Shown here in pieces: positions 17,339 through 24,287 of a DNA stretch of 64,000 nucleotides. Below the pieces are notes generated by a model. The model was given only the letters and a program-made list of their open reading frames with translations. It had not been told where the DNA came from and made no database searches. How positions within the stretch are numbered: the first letter of the stretch is position 1; the number at the start of each line of letters is the position of its first letter. This DNA is from CATQHD01 sp965202675 (GTDB lineage Bacteria > Actinomycetota > Acidimicrobiia > Spongiisociales > Spongiisociaceae): assembly GCA_965202675.1 (NCBI GenBank), contig OZ241842.1:1302001-1366000 (forward strand), in the 5' to 3' direction. The position numbers were made by a program, and so were the translations under genes.

Positions 17339-18826
17339 TCATGGGGTGAGGGCTTCGGCGATTCGCTCGGCGTTGAGGCGCAGCATCCCTATCAGGGTGC
17401 CGGCGTCCGTCCCCGGCTCGCCCAGGGACCCCGAATACAGCTCGACCACCTCCACGCTCGCACCCACCTCGGCCGCCACCGCTTCCGCCAGAGCGCCGGG
17501 TTCGATGGTCTCGGCGAAGATGGCCGTCACCCCCTCGTCGACAATGGCATCCACCAAGGCGGCCATGTCGGCCGAGCTCGGCTCCGCCAGGGTCGATCCG
17601 CCGGGAATCACGGTGCCCACCACTTCGAAACCGTAACGGGCGGCGAAGTAGCCGAACGCGTCGTGGTTGGTGATCAACTTGCGGTTTTCCTCGGGTATCG
17701 AGGAGAGCAGGTCTCGTATTTCGGCGTCCAGTTCCTCCAGGGAGGCTGCGTAGGCCTCGGCGCGTTCCGCCCATGAGGGCGACGGGGCGATCTTGTTCAG
17801 CTCATCGGCTATGTGGAGGGCGGCCTTCGCTACCCGGAGGGGGTCCATCCAGAAATGGGGATCCTCGCTGCCGTGATCGTGTTCGTGTTCGCCGCCTTCG
17901 TCTTCCCCTTCTCCGTGCTCGTCATGATCGTGCTCACCCCCCTCATCGTCATGACCCTCCCCCTCATCATGATCATGCTCACCCATGTCCTCATCATGAC
18001 CCTCCCCCTCATCATGATCATGCTCACCCTCGTCCTCATCATGACCCTCCCCCTCATCATGATCATGCTCACCCTCGTCCTCATCATGACCCTCCCCCTC
18101 ATCATGATCATGCTCACCCTCGTCCTCATCATGACCCTCCCCCTCATCATGATCATGCTCACCCTCGTCCTCATCATGACCCTCCCCCTCATCATGATCA
18201 TGCTCACCCTCATGCTCGTCATGACCGTCCCCCTCATCATGATCGTGCCCATCCCCCTCGTCCTCATCATGATCATCATGCCCCGCGCCGGCGCCGTAAG
18301 GCAACGGGTCCAACAGCTCGCCTACCTCGAACAGCCGAACTCCGTCGGCCTCGACGGCCCTCAACACGTCTATCAAACTCTCTTCCAGCAGCAGACCGTT
18401 GGCCACCACCAGATCGGCGTCATGGAGAAGAGCAACCTGGGCGGACGACGCCAGAAAGTCATGGGGATCGGCGCCCACCGGCAACAGCACCGTTATCTCG
18501 GCGTCGTCGCCCGCGACATTCGCCGCGATGTCTCCCAGGATGGTGGTTGTCGCCGCGATCGACAGCGGTTCCATCTCGGAAGCCGGCGCCTCCGTGTCCG
18601 CCGTCTCGGAAGCCGATGCCTCCGTGTCCGCCGTCTCGGAAGCCGATGCCTCCGTATCCGTCGTCTCCGCAACCGCCGCCTCGGAAGCCGCCGTCTCCGC
18701 AGTCACCGCCTCGGCGGGGGCGTCGTCGCCCGAGCCGCCTTGTGATCCACACCCCGCCAGCACCAATACCAGCGCCGACGCCAGACAGATAACTCGCATC
18801 CTGCCCCCCTGTCGCCCGAAAGCCAT
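17339..18826 (-). CDS. Zinc ABC transporter substrate-binding lipoprotein with a long His/Asp/Glu-rich loop (ZnuA-like)
   Basis: A 495-residue cluster A-1 solute-binding protein. The lipobox is VLVLAGC, followed by an acidic/Ser-Thr linker. The metal-ligand regions are VGADPHDFLASS (His), GSEDPHFWMDP (His), NHDAFGYFAARYG (His) and IFAETIEPG (Glu). Between the first two is a ~150-residue His/Asp/Glu insertion made of 15-residue repeats, far longer than the His loop of ordinary ZnuA, presumably a zinc sponge. AAGGAG lies before ATG 18826; a second ATG at 18799 also has a purine-rich leader. A Fur/Zur-type palindrome lies upstream. The permease gene follows beyond vapB. Confidence 0.92.
   Translation of the reverse strand: MAFGRQGGRMRVICLASALVLVLAGCGSQGGSGDDAPAEAVTAETAASEAAVAETTDTEASASETADTEASASETADTEAPASEMEPLSIAATTTILGDIAANVAGDDAEITVLLPVGADPHDFLASSAQVALLHDADLVVANGLLLEESLIDVLRAVEADGVRLFEVGELLDPLPYGAGAGHDDHDEDEGDGHDHDEGDGHDEHEGEHDHDEGEGHDEDEGEHDHDEGEGHDEDEGEHDHDEGEGHDEDEGEHDHDEGEGHDEDEGEHDHDEGEGHDEDMGEHDHDEGEGHDDEGGEHDHDEHGEGEDEGGEHEHDHGSEDPHFWMDPLRVAKAALHIADELNKIAPSPSWAERAEAYAASLEELDAEIRDLLSSIPEENRKLITNHDAFGYFAARYGFEVVGTVIPGGSTLAEPSSADMAALVDAIVDEGVTAIFAETIEPGALAEAVAAEVGASVEVVELYSGSLGEPGTDAGTLIGMLRLNAERIAEALTP
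17938..18255 (-). repeat. 45-bp tandem repeats encoding EHDHDEGEGHDEDEG units
   Basis: About seven near-identical 45-bp units lie in the zinc-binding lipoprotein gene. Each encodes 15 residues with four His plus many Asp/Glu. The middle units are identical at the DNA level and the outer ones have diverged (HDEHEG, HDEDMG, HDDEGG), as expected of an array that expands and contracts by slippage or recombination without shifting frame. Confidence 0.9.
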
Positions 18827-18843
18827 ATCGTCTCCTTTTGGAA

Positions 18844-18892
18844 ATGAGAATCAGTATCATTTTACTATAGGAGCTCCGGCGGGTCTGCGCAA
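18844..18892 (-). promoter_or_regulatory. Promoter with Fur/Zur-family operator for the zinc-binding lipoprotein
   Basis: On the minus strand TTGCGC (18887-18892) and TATAGT (18864-18869) are 17 bases apart. Immediately downstream lies the imperfect palindrome ATGATACTGATTCTCAT (18844-18860), which resembles Fur/Zur boxes. A zinc-loaded Zur bound there would cover the transcription start, giving repression in zinc-replete cells. The regulator itself is not in the window. Confidence 0.55.
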
Positions 18893-18943
18893 TCCGGGCG
18901 GCGGCAACGGCAGGATTCAACAGAGCGGCGCAGGCCGGCGCCT

Positions 18944-19000
18944 CCAGAAAAGAGTCGGGCCGGGGAGGGCCGAAGGTTCTGCGGCCGACCCTCCCCGGCC
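18944..19000 (-). terminator. Intrinsic terminator of osmC
   Basis: A perfect 12-bp stem (GGCCGGGGAGGG at 18958-18969 with CCCTCCCCGGCC at 18989-19000) follows the osmC stop at 19012. On the minus strand it is followed by GACTCTTTTCT, a short T-rich tract. Confidence 0.75.
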
Positions 19001-19011
19001 TGGATAAGGGC

Positions 19012-19536
19012 TTATCGAGCCAGGGAGATGTCCATCGGAACGGCGCTTTTCAGGGTGTGGCCCACCGGGGAGCTGTTGACCACCTTCTGGTGGAGCTGGT
19101 CGAGCTGCTCCTGGGTAGCGTCTGCGTCGAGGTGCACCTCGACCGCCAGACCTCCGTATCCGGCGTGGCCCTCCTTCAGGCCCAGGAAGGCCTGCAGGTC
19201 CACGTCTCCGCTCAGCTCGATCCGCAGGCCGTTGATGGCGATGCCCGCCGCCGAGGCGTTGGCGGCATAGCCCACCGCCAGGCAGTTGCCCAGGGCGCCG
19301 AGCACCTGCTCCACCGGGTTGGGGGCGGTGTCGGTGCCGCCCAGGCCGGCCGGCTCGTCGGAGGGGACAGGGTCGAAGTCGCGGATGACGGCCTCCGACC
19401 GGAAGGCGCCCTTCCAGTTCACGGTGGCCTTCCACTCGGTCTGCCCCTTCTCCGGGTCGTCGGCCACGGCCGCGATCAGCGACCCCACCGACTCCAGGTC
19501 CACGTCGTTCAGAGGGGCGGCAACTTCAGTAGTCAT
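19012..19536 (-). CDS. OsmC family protein with only one active-site-type cysteine
   Basis: A 174-residue OsmC-fold protein. The conserved helix contains VEQVLGALGNCLAVGYAANA with the peroxidatic-type Cys. In canonical OsmC/Ohr a second Cys sits in a C-P-x-x-x-T-L context; here that segment reads NSSPVGHTLKS, with Ser. It may therefore act as a one-cysteine peroxidase using external thiols, or have another function; organic hydroperoxide reduction is the family role. ATG 19536 is preceded by GAAAGGAAG. It is transcribed divergently from the GNAT gene and ends at a strong terminator. Confidence 0.85.
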   Translation of the reverse strand: MTTEVAAPLNDVDLESVGSLIAAVADDPEKGQTEWKATVNWKGAFRSEAVIRDFDPVPSDEPAGLGGTDTAPNPVEQVLGALGNCLAVGYAANASAAGIAINGLRIELSGDVDLQAFLGLKEGHAGYGGLAVEVHLDADATQEQLDQLHQKVVNSSPVGHTLKSAVPMDISLAR

Positions 19537-19779
19537 GGTCTTCCTTTCGTTTGCGAGAATTGCCCGCGCGCAACCGGCGGGCGGTGATACGAGGTTGGCA
19601 ACGCCGGCAGAGCTCTCCCGGGCGGGGGCGTTACCTGACCGAAGCCGAGAAAGCCACCCGAGAGCAGATACAACACATTCGCGCGCCCCGGGCGGCGGGG
19701 GCGCCCGCGAACTCGCGCATAGAGCATCGGATGGCCATGCCTGCCATGATAACCGCTCGGAACAGCAACGAGAAAGCGC

Positions 19780-20328
19780 ATGGCGTTGGAGTTTCGGGAT
19801 CTGAGGCGGGAGGATTTCCCGCTGGTGGTGAGATGGCTGGAGGCGCCGCATGTGGCCGCCACCGAGTGGGGAGCGATGGAGTCTTCGTTGGCGGAGGTGG
19901 AATCCGAGTACGGGGCGGGCGCGGACGGGCGCCGCCCGGCGGCGGCGTTCCTGGTCTATGAGCAAGAGCGTCCGATCGGGCTCATCCAATGCTGCCGCCT
20001 CGGCGGCGAGTGGCAACACATGCGGGACCGGTCGATGATCGACCCGCCCTCGGCCTCGGTGGGCATCGACTACCTGGTCGGAGAGGCCGACCGGGTGGGC
20101 AGAGGCGTGGGAACCGAGATGATCCGGCAGTTCACCGCGAGGCTATGGGAAAGCCGCCCGGACGCCCCCTCGGTAATCGTGACGGTGCTGGCCGACAACC
20201 CCGCTTCTTGGCGCGCCCTGGAAAAAGCCGGTTTCACCCGTATCTGGTCGGGCGAGGCCCCCTCCGACTACGGAACCGATGAACCCACCTACATCTACGA
20301 GCTCCCCCGCCCCCTCCCGGCGCCCTGA
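19780..20328 (+). CDS. GNAT family N-acetyltransferase, AAC(6')-like
   Basis: A 182-residue GNAT protein starting MALEFRDLRREDFPLVVRWL. The middle GIDYLVGEADRVGRGVGTEMIRQF contains the acetyl-CoA pyrophosphate loop (Q/R-x-x-G-x-G type, here RVGRGVGT), and VTVLADNPASWRALEKAGFTRI is the classic C-terminal motif. The arrangement (W-L-x-x-P-H-V near the start, D-x-x-I-G before the loop) resembles aminoglycoside 6'-N-acetyltransferases and siderophore-type acyltransferases. Substrate specificity cannot be assigned from sequence. Resistance to aminoglycosides is a possibility, not a finding. Confidence 0.8.
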   Translation: MALEFRDLRREDFPLVVRWLEAPHVAATEWGAMESSLAEVESEYGAGADGRRPAAAFLVYEQERPIGLIQCCRLGGEWQHMRDRSMIDPPSASVGIDYLVGEADRVGRGVGTEMIRQFTARLWESRPDAPSVIVTVLADNPASWRALEKAGFTRIWSGEAPSDYGTDEPTYIYELPRPLPAP

Positions 20329-20413
20329 AAGCCCGAACGATCCGGCGCCGGCCTGCGGACCGCCCCGGGAGAACCGGTATCCCCCGCCGTTCGAAGTAGA
20401 TATTGCCGGCCTT

Positions 20414-20938
20414 GAATCACGGAAATGACAAAAAAATCCCGCCGGATCCCGCACAAGGGTATTGACCTTGTCGCACCGATGCTGTATCAATGGAAGAGCC
20501 GCAAGCACCTCCGGTCCGCAGGGCCCGCAGACCGAGACAGGGATCATCTTCCGAACGCGACCCTGCCGGGTACTGACCGACCGCGTCCGGATTCTCGGTG
20601 GTGGCGGTGGGGGCCGGGCCCGCGAAGCGGGGCGGGGGGGCGGGATTTTTCGCGTTCTTGCCGGGGTCCGGGGGTGAACAGGGGCTTGACCAGGGGTGGA
20701 ACAGGGGCTTACCGGTGGGTTCGGAGGATGCCGCCATCGTCCACAATACCAGCAAGGCCAGGCCCGAAAGGGCGGATCAGGGCTTTTGACCGGTGGGATT
20801 CGGGGATGCACGGGCAGGGATGCCTTCGCCGTTCCGTGGGCGGGCGCAGCGCTCCGCCGCCCCATGCTCATCGGGCAGACCATCCAACAGTTGCTTGCGC
20901 CGGGACACCTCCGGCTTCCTAATCCGCGCACGATCTTA
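20414..20938 (+). repeat. Long dispersed repeat, copy A (inverted copy at 46084-46646)
   Basis: This gene-free interval matches the reverse complement of 46084-46646. The match is very close over its first ~240 bases (20414-20660) and last ~130 bases (20810-20938), with a diverged centre. It has no convincing ORF. Inside are a conserved promoter (TTGACC, 17 bases, TATCAA at 20462-20490) and a candidate structured RNA with a terminator-like end. It lies between the GNAT gene and arsM. Its nature (non-autonomous mobile element, RNA gene duplicate or other) is unknown. Confidence 0.8.
20497..20650 (+). ncRNA. Candidate small RNA inside repeat copy A
   Basis: The expected start lies ~7 bases after TATCAA (20485-20490). 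The predicted ~154-nt transcript contains GGTC/GACC-based hairpins whose stem is kept but whose 7-nt loop differs between the two copies (AGGGCCC here, CGCCGGC in copy B). It also has a CAGGG/CCCTG stem, and ends with CCCGCGAAGCGGG and a TTTTT run (20646-20650). No ORF is conserved between copies. No known RNA family is recognised. Expression is not demonstrated. Confidence 0.4.
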
Positions 20939-20943
20939 AACTA

Positions 20944-20980
20944 CGGGCAGTCGGAAGATTGGACGATGGATGACTGCCCG
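20944..20980 (+). promoter_or_regulatory. Inverted repeat enclosing the arsM start codon
   Basis: CGGGCAGTC (20944-20952) and GACTGCCCG (20972-20980) are perfect 9-base arms. The second arm begins inside the arsM ATG (20970-20972), so a hairpin would bury the start. An eight-codon frame at 20965 (MDDCPHCE, stop 20989-20991) overlaps it in another frame. Confidence 0.45.
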
Positions 20981-21890
20981 CACTGCGAATGAATGCTGCG
21001 CCCGGGGCGGCGGGGAGCCCGCAAGTCCGCGGTCGATGCCGGCCGAGCCCGGCGCCCTGCGCGAAGCCGTCCGGAAGGAATACGCCCGAAGCGCCTTGAC
21101 CGCGGAGGGGACCGAATCCGGGGCCGCCCGCCGTTTCTACTCGGACGAGGAGCTGGAGGCGCTGCCGCAGGCGGCGGCGCGGGCTTCCCTGGGGTGCGGC
21201 AATCCGATGGCGGCGGCCGACCTGCGGGAGGGAGAAACGGTGCTCGACCTGGGTTCCGGCGGAGGGATCGACGTACTGCTGTCGGCCCGGCGGGTGGGGC
21301 CGTCCGGTTATGTGTACGGGCTGGACATGACCGAAGAGATGCTGGAACTGGCCCGGACGAACGCCGCCGAGGCCGGAGCGGAGAACGTGGAGTTCCTGTT
21401 CGGGTACATGGAGGACATCCCGCTGCCCGACCAGAGCGTGGACGCGGTGATCTCCAACTGCGTGATCAACCTGTCGGCGGACAAGCAGGCGGTGCTGCGG
21501 GAGATCGCCAGGGTGCTCCGCCCCGGCGGCCGGGTGGGCGTCTACGACGTAGTGGCCGAGAACGGCATGAGCGAGGCTGAGCGTCTGGAGCAGGGCTCCT
21601 GGGTGGGCTGCATCGCCGGCGCCCTGACCTTCGAGGAGTACCGCCGGGGCTTGGAGGAAGCGGGCCTGACCGGCGTAGAGATCACCCCCCGCCACCAAGA
21701 GACCGACCGCATGCATTCCTGCACCGTCCGCGCCCGCCGCCCCTCGACCCATCCCGTGCACGGCGTCGAACCGCCGTCAACATCTACCGCCGCCGGTATC
21801 TCCCGACCGAACCTTGCGCCTCTCCCCCGCGGTCCCGGGGCGCCGGAAGAGAGGGGCGCAGGATATCTGGGCTCTGAGCAGTGCTGTTAG
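20970..21890 (+). CDS. arsM: Arsenite methyltransferase
   Basis: The 306-residue SAM-dependent methyltransferase is an ArsM by motif. It has ASLGCGNPMAAADLREGE with a substrate-binding Cys, the SAM loop VLDLGSGGGIDVLLSARRVG, LDMTEEMLELAR, the second Cys in ISNCVINLSADK and the third in WVGCIAGALTF. It methylates As(III), with the three cysteines binding the metalloid, and confers arsenic detoxification. Extra vicinal cysteines occur at both ends (NECC near the N-terminus, SEQCC at the C-terminus), as in some ArsM proteins. No arsR or arsenite pump is adjacent. The C-terminal ~50 residues are Pro/Ser-rich and probably disordered. Confidence 0.93.
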   Translation: MTARTANECCARGGGEPASPRSMPAEPGALREAVRKEYARSALTAEGTESGAARRFYSDEELEALPQAAARASLGCGNPMAAADLREGETVLDLGSGGGIDVLLSARRVGPSGYVYGLDMTEEMLELARTNAAEAGAENVEFLFGYMEDIPLPDQSVDAVISNCVINLSADKQAVLREIARVLRPGGRVGVYDVVAENGMSEAERLEQGSWVGCIAGALTFEEYRRGLEEAGLTGVEITPRHQETDRMHSCTVRARRPSTHPVHGVEPPSTSTAAGISRPNLAPLPRGPGAPEERGAGYLGSEQCC

Positions 21891-21908
21891 CTGCGGGCCG
21901 AGCCGGGG

Positions 21909-22322
21909 TTAAGGGGCTTGCGGGGGCCGGGGTTCCCGCAGCAGGGCTACGGGGCGGAACTCGGCGGCGGCGGTTGCTTCCAGGGCGAATTCCCCGAGGC
22001 CGAGGACGGAGACGGGCGCCCTTGCGGTAACCGTCACCGTCCTCGGGTCGTATCCGGGGTCATGGGGGCAGGAGCAGGCAACCAGCTCGGCGCCGTTGGC
22101 CCGGACCAGGCGGGCCGCTTCCCGGGTTGCCGTTCCGGTTGCGCCGAAGGGCCGGAAGGTGACCGGAGCGGCGGCGAGCGCGCCCGCCTCCGCCGCGGTC
22201 ACCGCCCGGCTCCTGGCCAGGAGAACCTGTCCGATGCCCGTCAGCCCCACGATCAGCACGCCGATCATCACCATCACGCCGGCCGTGAATACGGACACCG
22301 AACCGCGCTCCGACCTCACCAT
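21909..22322 (-). CDS. TadE-like secreted pseudopilin of the helicase/secretion neighbourhood
   Basis: A 137-residue protein. Its N-terminus VRSERGSVSVFTAGVMVMIG followed by a hydrophobic stretch is the processed-pilin pattern of Tad minor pilins. The gene order (after TadE, at the end of the Tad cluster) is that of the actinobacterial 'helicase/secretion neighborhood TadE-like' family. It probably assembles with the Flp/DUF4244 pilin. Two cysteines close together (ACSCPHD) are unusual for this short pseudopilin. Its start overlaps the end of the preceding tadE gene by 7 bases, so translation is coupled. Confidence 0.8.
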   Translation of the reverse strand: MVRSERGSVSVFTAGVMVMIGVLIVGLTGIGQVLLARSRAVTAAEAGALAAAPVTFRPFGATGTATREAARLVRANGAELVACSCPHDPGYDPRTVTVTARAPVSVLGLGEFALEATAAAEFRPVALLREPRPPQAP

Positions 22323-22666
22323 TGTCTGCCTCCTGCCTCGACCCGCATGACGGCGGTGTGCTGCAGCGGAACCCGCATTCCGCCCAGCGAGGTCAAGAGT
22401 TGGTGGTGGAGGACCACGGTCACCCGGACGGACCCTCCCGCTACGGGCGGGCGCTGCACCGTGACCCTGGCCTTCCTTCCCAGGTCCTCGCCCAGAACCT
22501 GCCGGGCAGCTCCGACAGCCTTGGACGAATCAGGAACGACGGCGGCGACCCGAGCGCCCTGCCGGGCCGCCGCAGCCACCTGGAGGTTCGTCCTCGCCAG
22601 GACCGCCACCTCCGCCGCGCCTGCGATGAGCAGGAAGACGAGGGGGATGACGAGGACGAACTCCAT
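22316..22666 (-). CDS. TadE family minor pilin
   Basis: The 116-residue frame from ATG 22666 begins MEFVLVIPLVFLLIAGAAEV, a TadE membrane helix. The conserved pre-helix ERGSAT lies upstream in frame, so the true N-terminus is probably LSRERGSATMEF, nine codons earlier. No ATG, GTG or TTG is available there. A CTG at 22693 overlaps the TGA of the pilin gene (CTGA) and is the likely, rare, start. The product is cleaved by a prepilin peptidase and joins the Tad pilus. Confidence 0.8.
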   Translation of the reverse strand: MEFVLVIPLVFLLIAGAAEVAVLARTNLQVAAAARQGARVAAVVPDSSKAVGAARQVLGEDLGRKARVTVQRPPVAGGSVRVTVVLHHQLLTSLGGMRVPLQHTAVMRVEAGGRQW

Positions 22667-22689
22667 GGTGGCCGAGCCTCTTTCCCTGC

Positions 22690-22890
22690 TCAGCCGATCA
22701 GCCCGCGGATGTGCTTTACCACGGCCCCGAAGAAGCCGCCGAGCAGCGGGGTCTTGTTGACCCAGGCCAACAGCGCCGACGCCAACCCTGCCGCGCACAT
22801 CCCGACCAGGGTGTACTCGACGGTGGCCTGTCCATCCTCGCCGGCGAAACGCCGGATGCCCTTGCGGACCATTCTGGTGATTGTGCTCAT
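22690..22890 (-). CDS. DUF4244 Flp-type pilin
   Basis: A 66-residue protein with a basic N-terminus (ITRMVRKGIRRFAGEDG), the processing-type sequence GQATVEYTLVGMCAAGLASALLAW forming the hydrophobic assembly helix, and a short C-terminal tail. This is the actinobacterial Flp-like pilin DUF4244 (as Rv3656c in Mycobacterium), the presumed major subunit of the Tad pilus. It follows the tadC gene after 72 bases and a good GAAAGGAAAG ribosome site, consistent with higher expression than its neighbours. No prepilin peptidase is in the window. Confidence 0.88.
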   Translation of the reverse strand: MSTITRMVRKGIRRFAGEDGQATVEYTLVGMCAAGLASALLAWVNKTPLLGGFFGAVVKHIRGLIG

Positions 22891-22962
22891 AGTTTCTTTC
22901 CTTTCTTCCGCCGGAGCGGATATCCCGGCGTCCGGCCGGGGCGGGGGGAAGCGACATCGACA

Positions 22963-23604
22963 TCACAGCCTCACGATCGGGCCGAGCAGCCGCATGACCG
23001 AGGGCAGCACGATCGGGCCGACCATCAGCATGAGCAGGCCGGGGAGCATGAGAAGGGCGAGCGGGACCACCATCCTCACCGGCAGCTTGCGGGCGCGCTC
23101 CACGGCGCGGGCGCGGGCCGCGTCCCGGTATTCGGTGGCCTGAGCGCTGAGGGCCAGCCCCAGGGGGGCGCCGGAGAGGTGGGCCGCCCCGATCTGGCGG
23201 AACAGCCTGCCGCCCGCCCCGGTTGCGTCGAGCAGGGCGGCGGTGAGGCCGGAATGGACCGAGCGGCGCAGCACCTGGTCTACTTCTTCGCCCAGCCGGG
23301 AGCGCAGGTTCTCCCGAGAAAGGGCCAGCGCCGCCACCGGGGACAGGCCGCCCGAGACGGCGATCAGCATCGAATGGGTAAGCAGCTCCAACTCGCCCCG
23401 GGCCCGCTCGACGGCGCGCCGTTCGGCCCGGAGGGAGTTGCGGCGGTGCAGGGTGAACCATGCCATCCCCGCGCCCGCGCCGGCGATCGGGTTGGCCAGC
23501 CCCAGCCCGGCCAGGCCCGCCGCCATGACCCGCCGCCCGGTCGGCTGGGAGCGCAGGATCATGAACACGGTGACCGCCGCGGCGACGATGGTGAAGTAGG
23601 TCAT
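22963..23604 (-). CDS. Type II secretion F family protein, TadC-like
   Basis: A 213-residue inner-membrane platform protein. An N-terminal membrane segment is followed by the cytoplasmic T2SSF domain (ELELLTHSMLIAVSGGLSPVAAL and QIGAAHLSGAPLGLALSAQA), and the C-terminus is a long hydrophobic hairpin (VVPLALLMLPGLLMLMVGPI). The ATG overlaps the TGA of tadB (ATGA), so TadB and TadC are coupled and probably interact in a fixed ratio as the pilus assembly platform. The longer upstream open frame is antisense or shadow and is rejected. Confidence 0.88.
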   Translation of the reverse strand: MTYFTIVAAAVTVFMILRSQPTGRRVMAAGLAGLGLANPIAGAGAGMAWFTLHRRNSLRAERRAVERARGELELLTHSMLIAVSGGLSPVAALALSRENLRSRLGEEVDQVLRRSVHSGLTAALLDATGAGGRLFRQIGAAHLSGAPLGLALSAQATEYRDAARARAVERARKLPVRMVVPLALLMLPGLLMLMVGPIVLPSVMRLLGPIVRL

Positions 23605-24287
23605 GCCAGCTTCCTTCCCAGGGCCAGGGTGGCGGCGGCGCCCGACACCAGCAGCACCGAACCGACCGCCACCAGGATGGGTCCGACCCGCCCCAGAGCC
23701 AGGAGCTCGGTAAGCATCCCGGTGGAAAAAGCGAAGAACAGGCCCCCTATCGGAAGGATGGTCAGCACGGCCACCGAGGCGCGGGCGGCGGCGCCCGCAG
23801 CCCGGTTCTCCCGCGCCAGCTCGATCCGGTCGGCCTGGATGCCGGCCAGGGTGGCGAAGGCCGAAGCCACCCCTCCCCCGCTCTCGGCGCCGATGCGCAG
23901 GGCGGCGGCCGCCAGGGTTCCGGCTTCGGGCAGGGCGGCGGAGGCGGCTTGGGCCACCTCTTCCATGGGGCGGCCGGAGCGGGCGAGCCGGGCCGTGTAA
24001 TCCAGATCGAGGCCGGGCGCCCGGCTGCCGGCTTCCACCAGCGCCTGGCGGAGGCTCCGTCCGGCCCGCAGCTCGGCGCTCACCGCCTGCAGGTAGGCGA
24101 CCTCCTGGTACGGGTCGAAGCGGCGGGCGCGGCGGGCCAGGAACACCCCGGCGGAAAGCCCGGCCAGGGTCATCCACCAGGGAAGGAAGACCACCGCGCC
24201 CAGGGCGGCGGGCTCCCAGAAGCGGCGGGGCTTCATGGCAATGCCCGCGGCAACCAGCAGCAGGATCAGCACGGCGCCTCCTGGCAT
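23601..24287 (-). CDS. Type II secretion F family protein, TadB-like
   Basis: The 228-residue product has two N-terminal hydrophobic stretches and a T2SSF domain (AVSAELRAGRSLRQALVEAGSRA, ALRIGAESGGGVASAFATLAG), then two C-terminal membrane segments. It is the first of the paired platform proteins for Tad/Flp pilus assembly. It overlaps the end of cpaF by 22 bases and tadC by 4, so the locus is one tightly packed operon. Confidence 0.88.
   Translation of the reverse strand: MPGGAVLILLLVAAGIAMKPRRFWEPAALGAVVFLPWWMTLAGLSAGVFLARRARRFDPYQEVAYLQAVSAELRAGRSLRQALVEAGSRAPGLDLDYTARLARSGRPMEEVAQAASAALPEAGTLAAAALRIGAESGGGVASAFATLAGIQADRIELARENRAAGAAARASVAVLTILPIGGLFFAFSTGMLTELLALGRVGPILVAVGSVLLVSGAAATLALGRKLA

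Noticed and set aside
17938..18255. Regular 45-bp repeats resembling a CRISPR array
   Set aside because: Units are contiguous with no unique spacers and are translated in frame as part of a zinc-binding protein.
17813..18745. Hydrophobic repeat protein (MTLPLIMIMLT units) on the plus strand
   Set aside because: It is the antisense reading of the His/Asp/Glu repeats of the zinc-binding lipoprotein.
20391..20420. TTCGAA-containing hairpin as a possible tRNA T-arm
   Set aside because: No matching acceptor, D-arm or anticodon arm could be built around it.
20993..21580. Second frame inside arsM (195 codons)
   Set aside because: It is an Arg/Gly-rich shadow of the conserved methyltransferase frame.
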